Shown: in pieces, positions 63,847 to 64,000 of the stretch
Numbering within the stretch: the stretch's first letter is position 1
Layout: each line of letters starts with the position of its first letter
Assembly (NCBI GenBank): GCA_020247395.1
Contig: JADCJC010000006.1
Location: 16,617-80,616, forward strand
Origin: Rhodocyclaceae bacterium
GTDB taxonomy: Bacteria; Pseudomonadota; Gammaproteobacteria; Burkholderiales; Usitatibacteraceae
Direction of reading: 5' to 3'
Length of the DNA stretch: 64,000 nucleotides
Notes under the pieces: generated by a model
What the model saw: only the letters and a program-made list of their open reading frames with translations
What the model was told of the DNA's origin: nothing
The model's database searches: none
Translations under genes and position numbers: made by a program

Positions 63847-64000
63847 ATGAACAAGTCGATTCTGCTCGCTGCAATGGTAGCCATTGGTTTAGCTGCTTGT
63901 GGCAAAACTGAAGCTCCAAAAACGGAAGCCCCTAAAGCCGCTGCTCCGGCCCCTGCTGCTGCTCCGGCCCCTGCTGCTGCTCCGGCCCCTGCTGCTGCTC
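63847..64000 (+). CDS. Ala/Pro-repeat lipoprotein, truncated by the window edge
   Basis: Fifty-one codons are visible. The signal peptide MNKSILLAAMVAIGLAAC has lipobox L-A-A-C (Cys18). The mature part starts GKTEAPKTEAPK and continues as Ala/Pro repeats. From about 63941 the DNA is a tandem array of 18 bp, gctgctgctccggcccct (Ala-Ala-Ala-Pro-Ala-Pro), still in progress at the window edge. AGGGA is upstream. Similar short Lys/Ala/Pro lipoproteins are common in betaproteobacteria as possible outer-membrane spacers. The function is unknown. Confidence 0.75.
   Translation, partial: MNKSILLAAMVAIGLAACGKTEAPKTEAPKAAAPAPAAAPAPAAAPAPAAA

Noticed and set aside
1..64000. CRISPR arrays, rRNA operons, prophage or toxin-antitoxin modules
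   Set aside because: No regularly spaced short repeats, rRNA signatures, integrase or phage genes, or recognisable toxin-antitoxin pairs were seen.

Overview
The window reads as a chromosomal segment of a betaproteobacterium (Burkholderiales/Nitrosomonadales-like). The grounds are the DUF2863 protein, the suhB / trmJ-cysE-iscRSUA-hscBA-fdx-iscX layout, a TakP-type TRAP system, LutABC, short SlyD and moderate-to-high GC. This placement comes from gene content and style, not from a database search. Coding density is high. No rRNA, tRNA, CRISPR array, prophage or complete insertion sequence was recognised.

Layout. 1-4.7 kb: a partial, repeat-bearing coiled-coil protein on the minus strand, an exported FecR/DUF6600 protein, and a LysR regulator divergent from malate synthase (aceB). 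6.5-19.6 kb: mostly minus-strand housekeeping and stress genes: KTSC protein, aldo/keto reductase, PAS-PAS-GGDEF-EAL c-di-GMP enzyme, Cys-rich protein, SDR, zinc-ribbon protein, GlcG/HbpS-like protein, AlkD-like HEAT protein, two SRPBCC proteins, a second LysR, DUF2863, ThpR and an aminotransferase. 19.6-24.5 kb: the giant helicase HrpA and a glutathione S-transferase. 24.6-35.8 kb: an organic-acid block with two hydroxyacid dehydrogenases, the TRAP genes dctP-dctQ-dctM, an ion-transporter-superfamily permease, a lipoprotein and lutABC. 35.9-43.6 kb: PbpG-type endopeptidase, alpha/beta hydrolase, Atm1-type ABC exporter, small proteins, dienelactone hydrolase, DUF2721 and an M20 peptidase. 43.8-52.2 kb: the complete ISC Fe-S operon with cysE and trmJ, divergent from suhB. 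52.2-64 kb: a frameshifted NDH-2 gene, an overlapping HDOD/metallo-beta-lactamase pair, a class III aminotransferase, mutS, a metallophosphoesterase lipoprotein, slyD, bcp, a RoxA-like oxygenase, a DUF7931-like protein and a truncated Ala/Pro-repeat lipoprotein.

How the genes fit together. Malate synthase, the GarR/GlxR-like and GhrB-like dehydrogenases, the TRAP importer and LutABC point to growth on small hydroxy- and keto-acids (lactate, glyoxylate/glycerate, 2-oxoacids). The ISC operon sits beside the cysteine-supply gene cysE, and IscS consumes that cysteine. LutA/LutB are Fe-S proteins that would depend on this machinery.

The most unusual signals are not genes. (1) A short dispersed repeat occurs four times: a 36-nt hairpin box followed by a 15-nt tail ending in a GCTAGGGTTT-like motif. 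It has fixed geometry and always abuts or overlaps the stop codon of a minus-strand gene. (2) A 238-bp element with perfect 21-bp terminal inverted repeats lies exactly between two convergent genes. (3) A strong terminator separates dctP from dctQM. (4) A 9-bp inverted repeat and a cluster of hairpins lie at convergent or intra-operon junctions. (5) A single-base frameshift breaks ndh.
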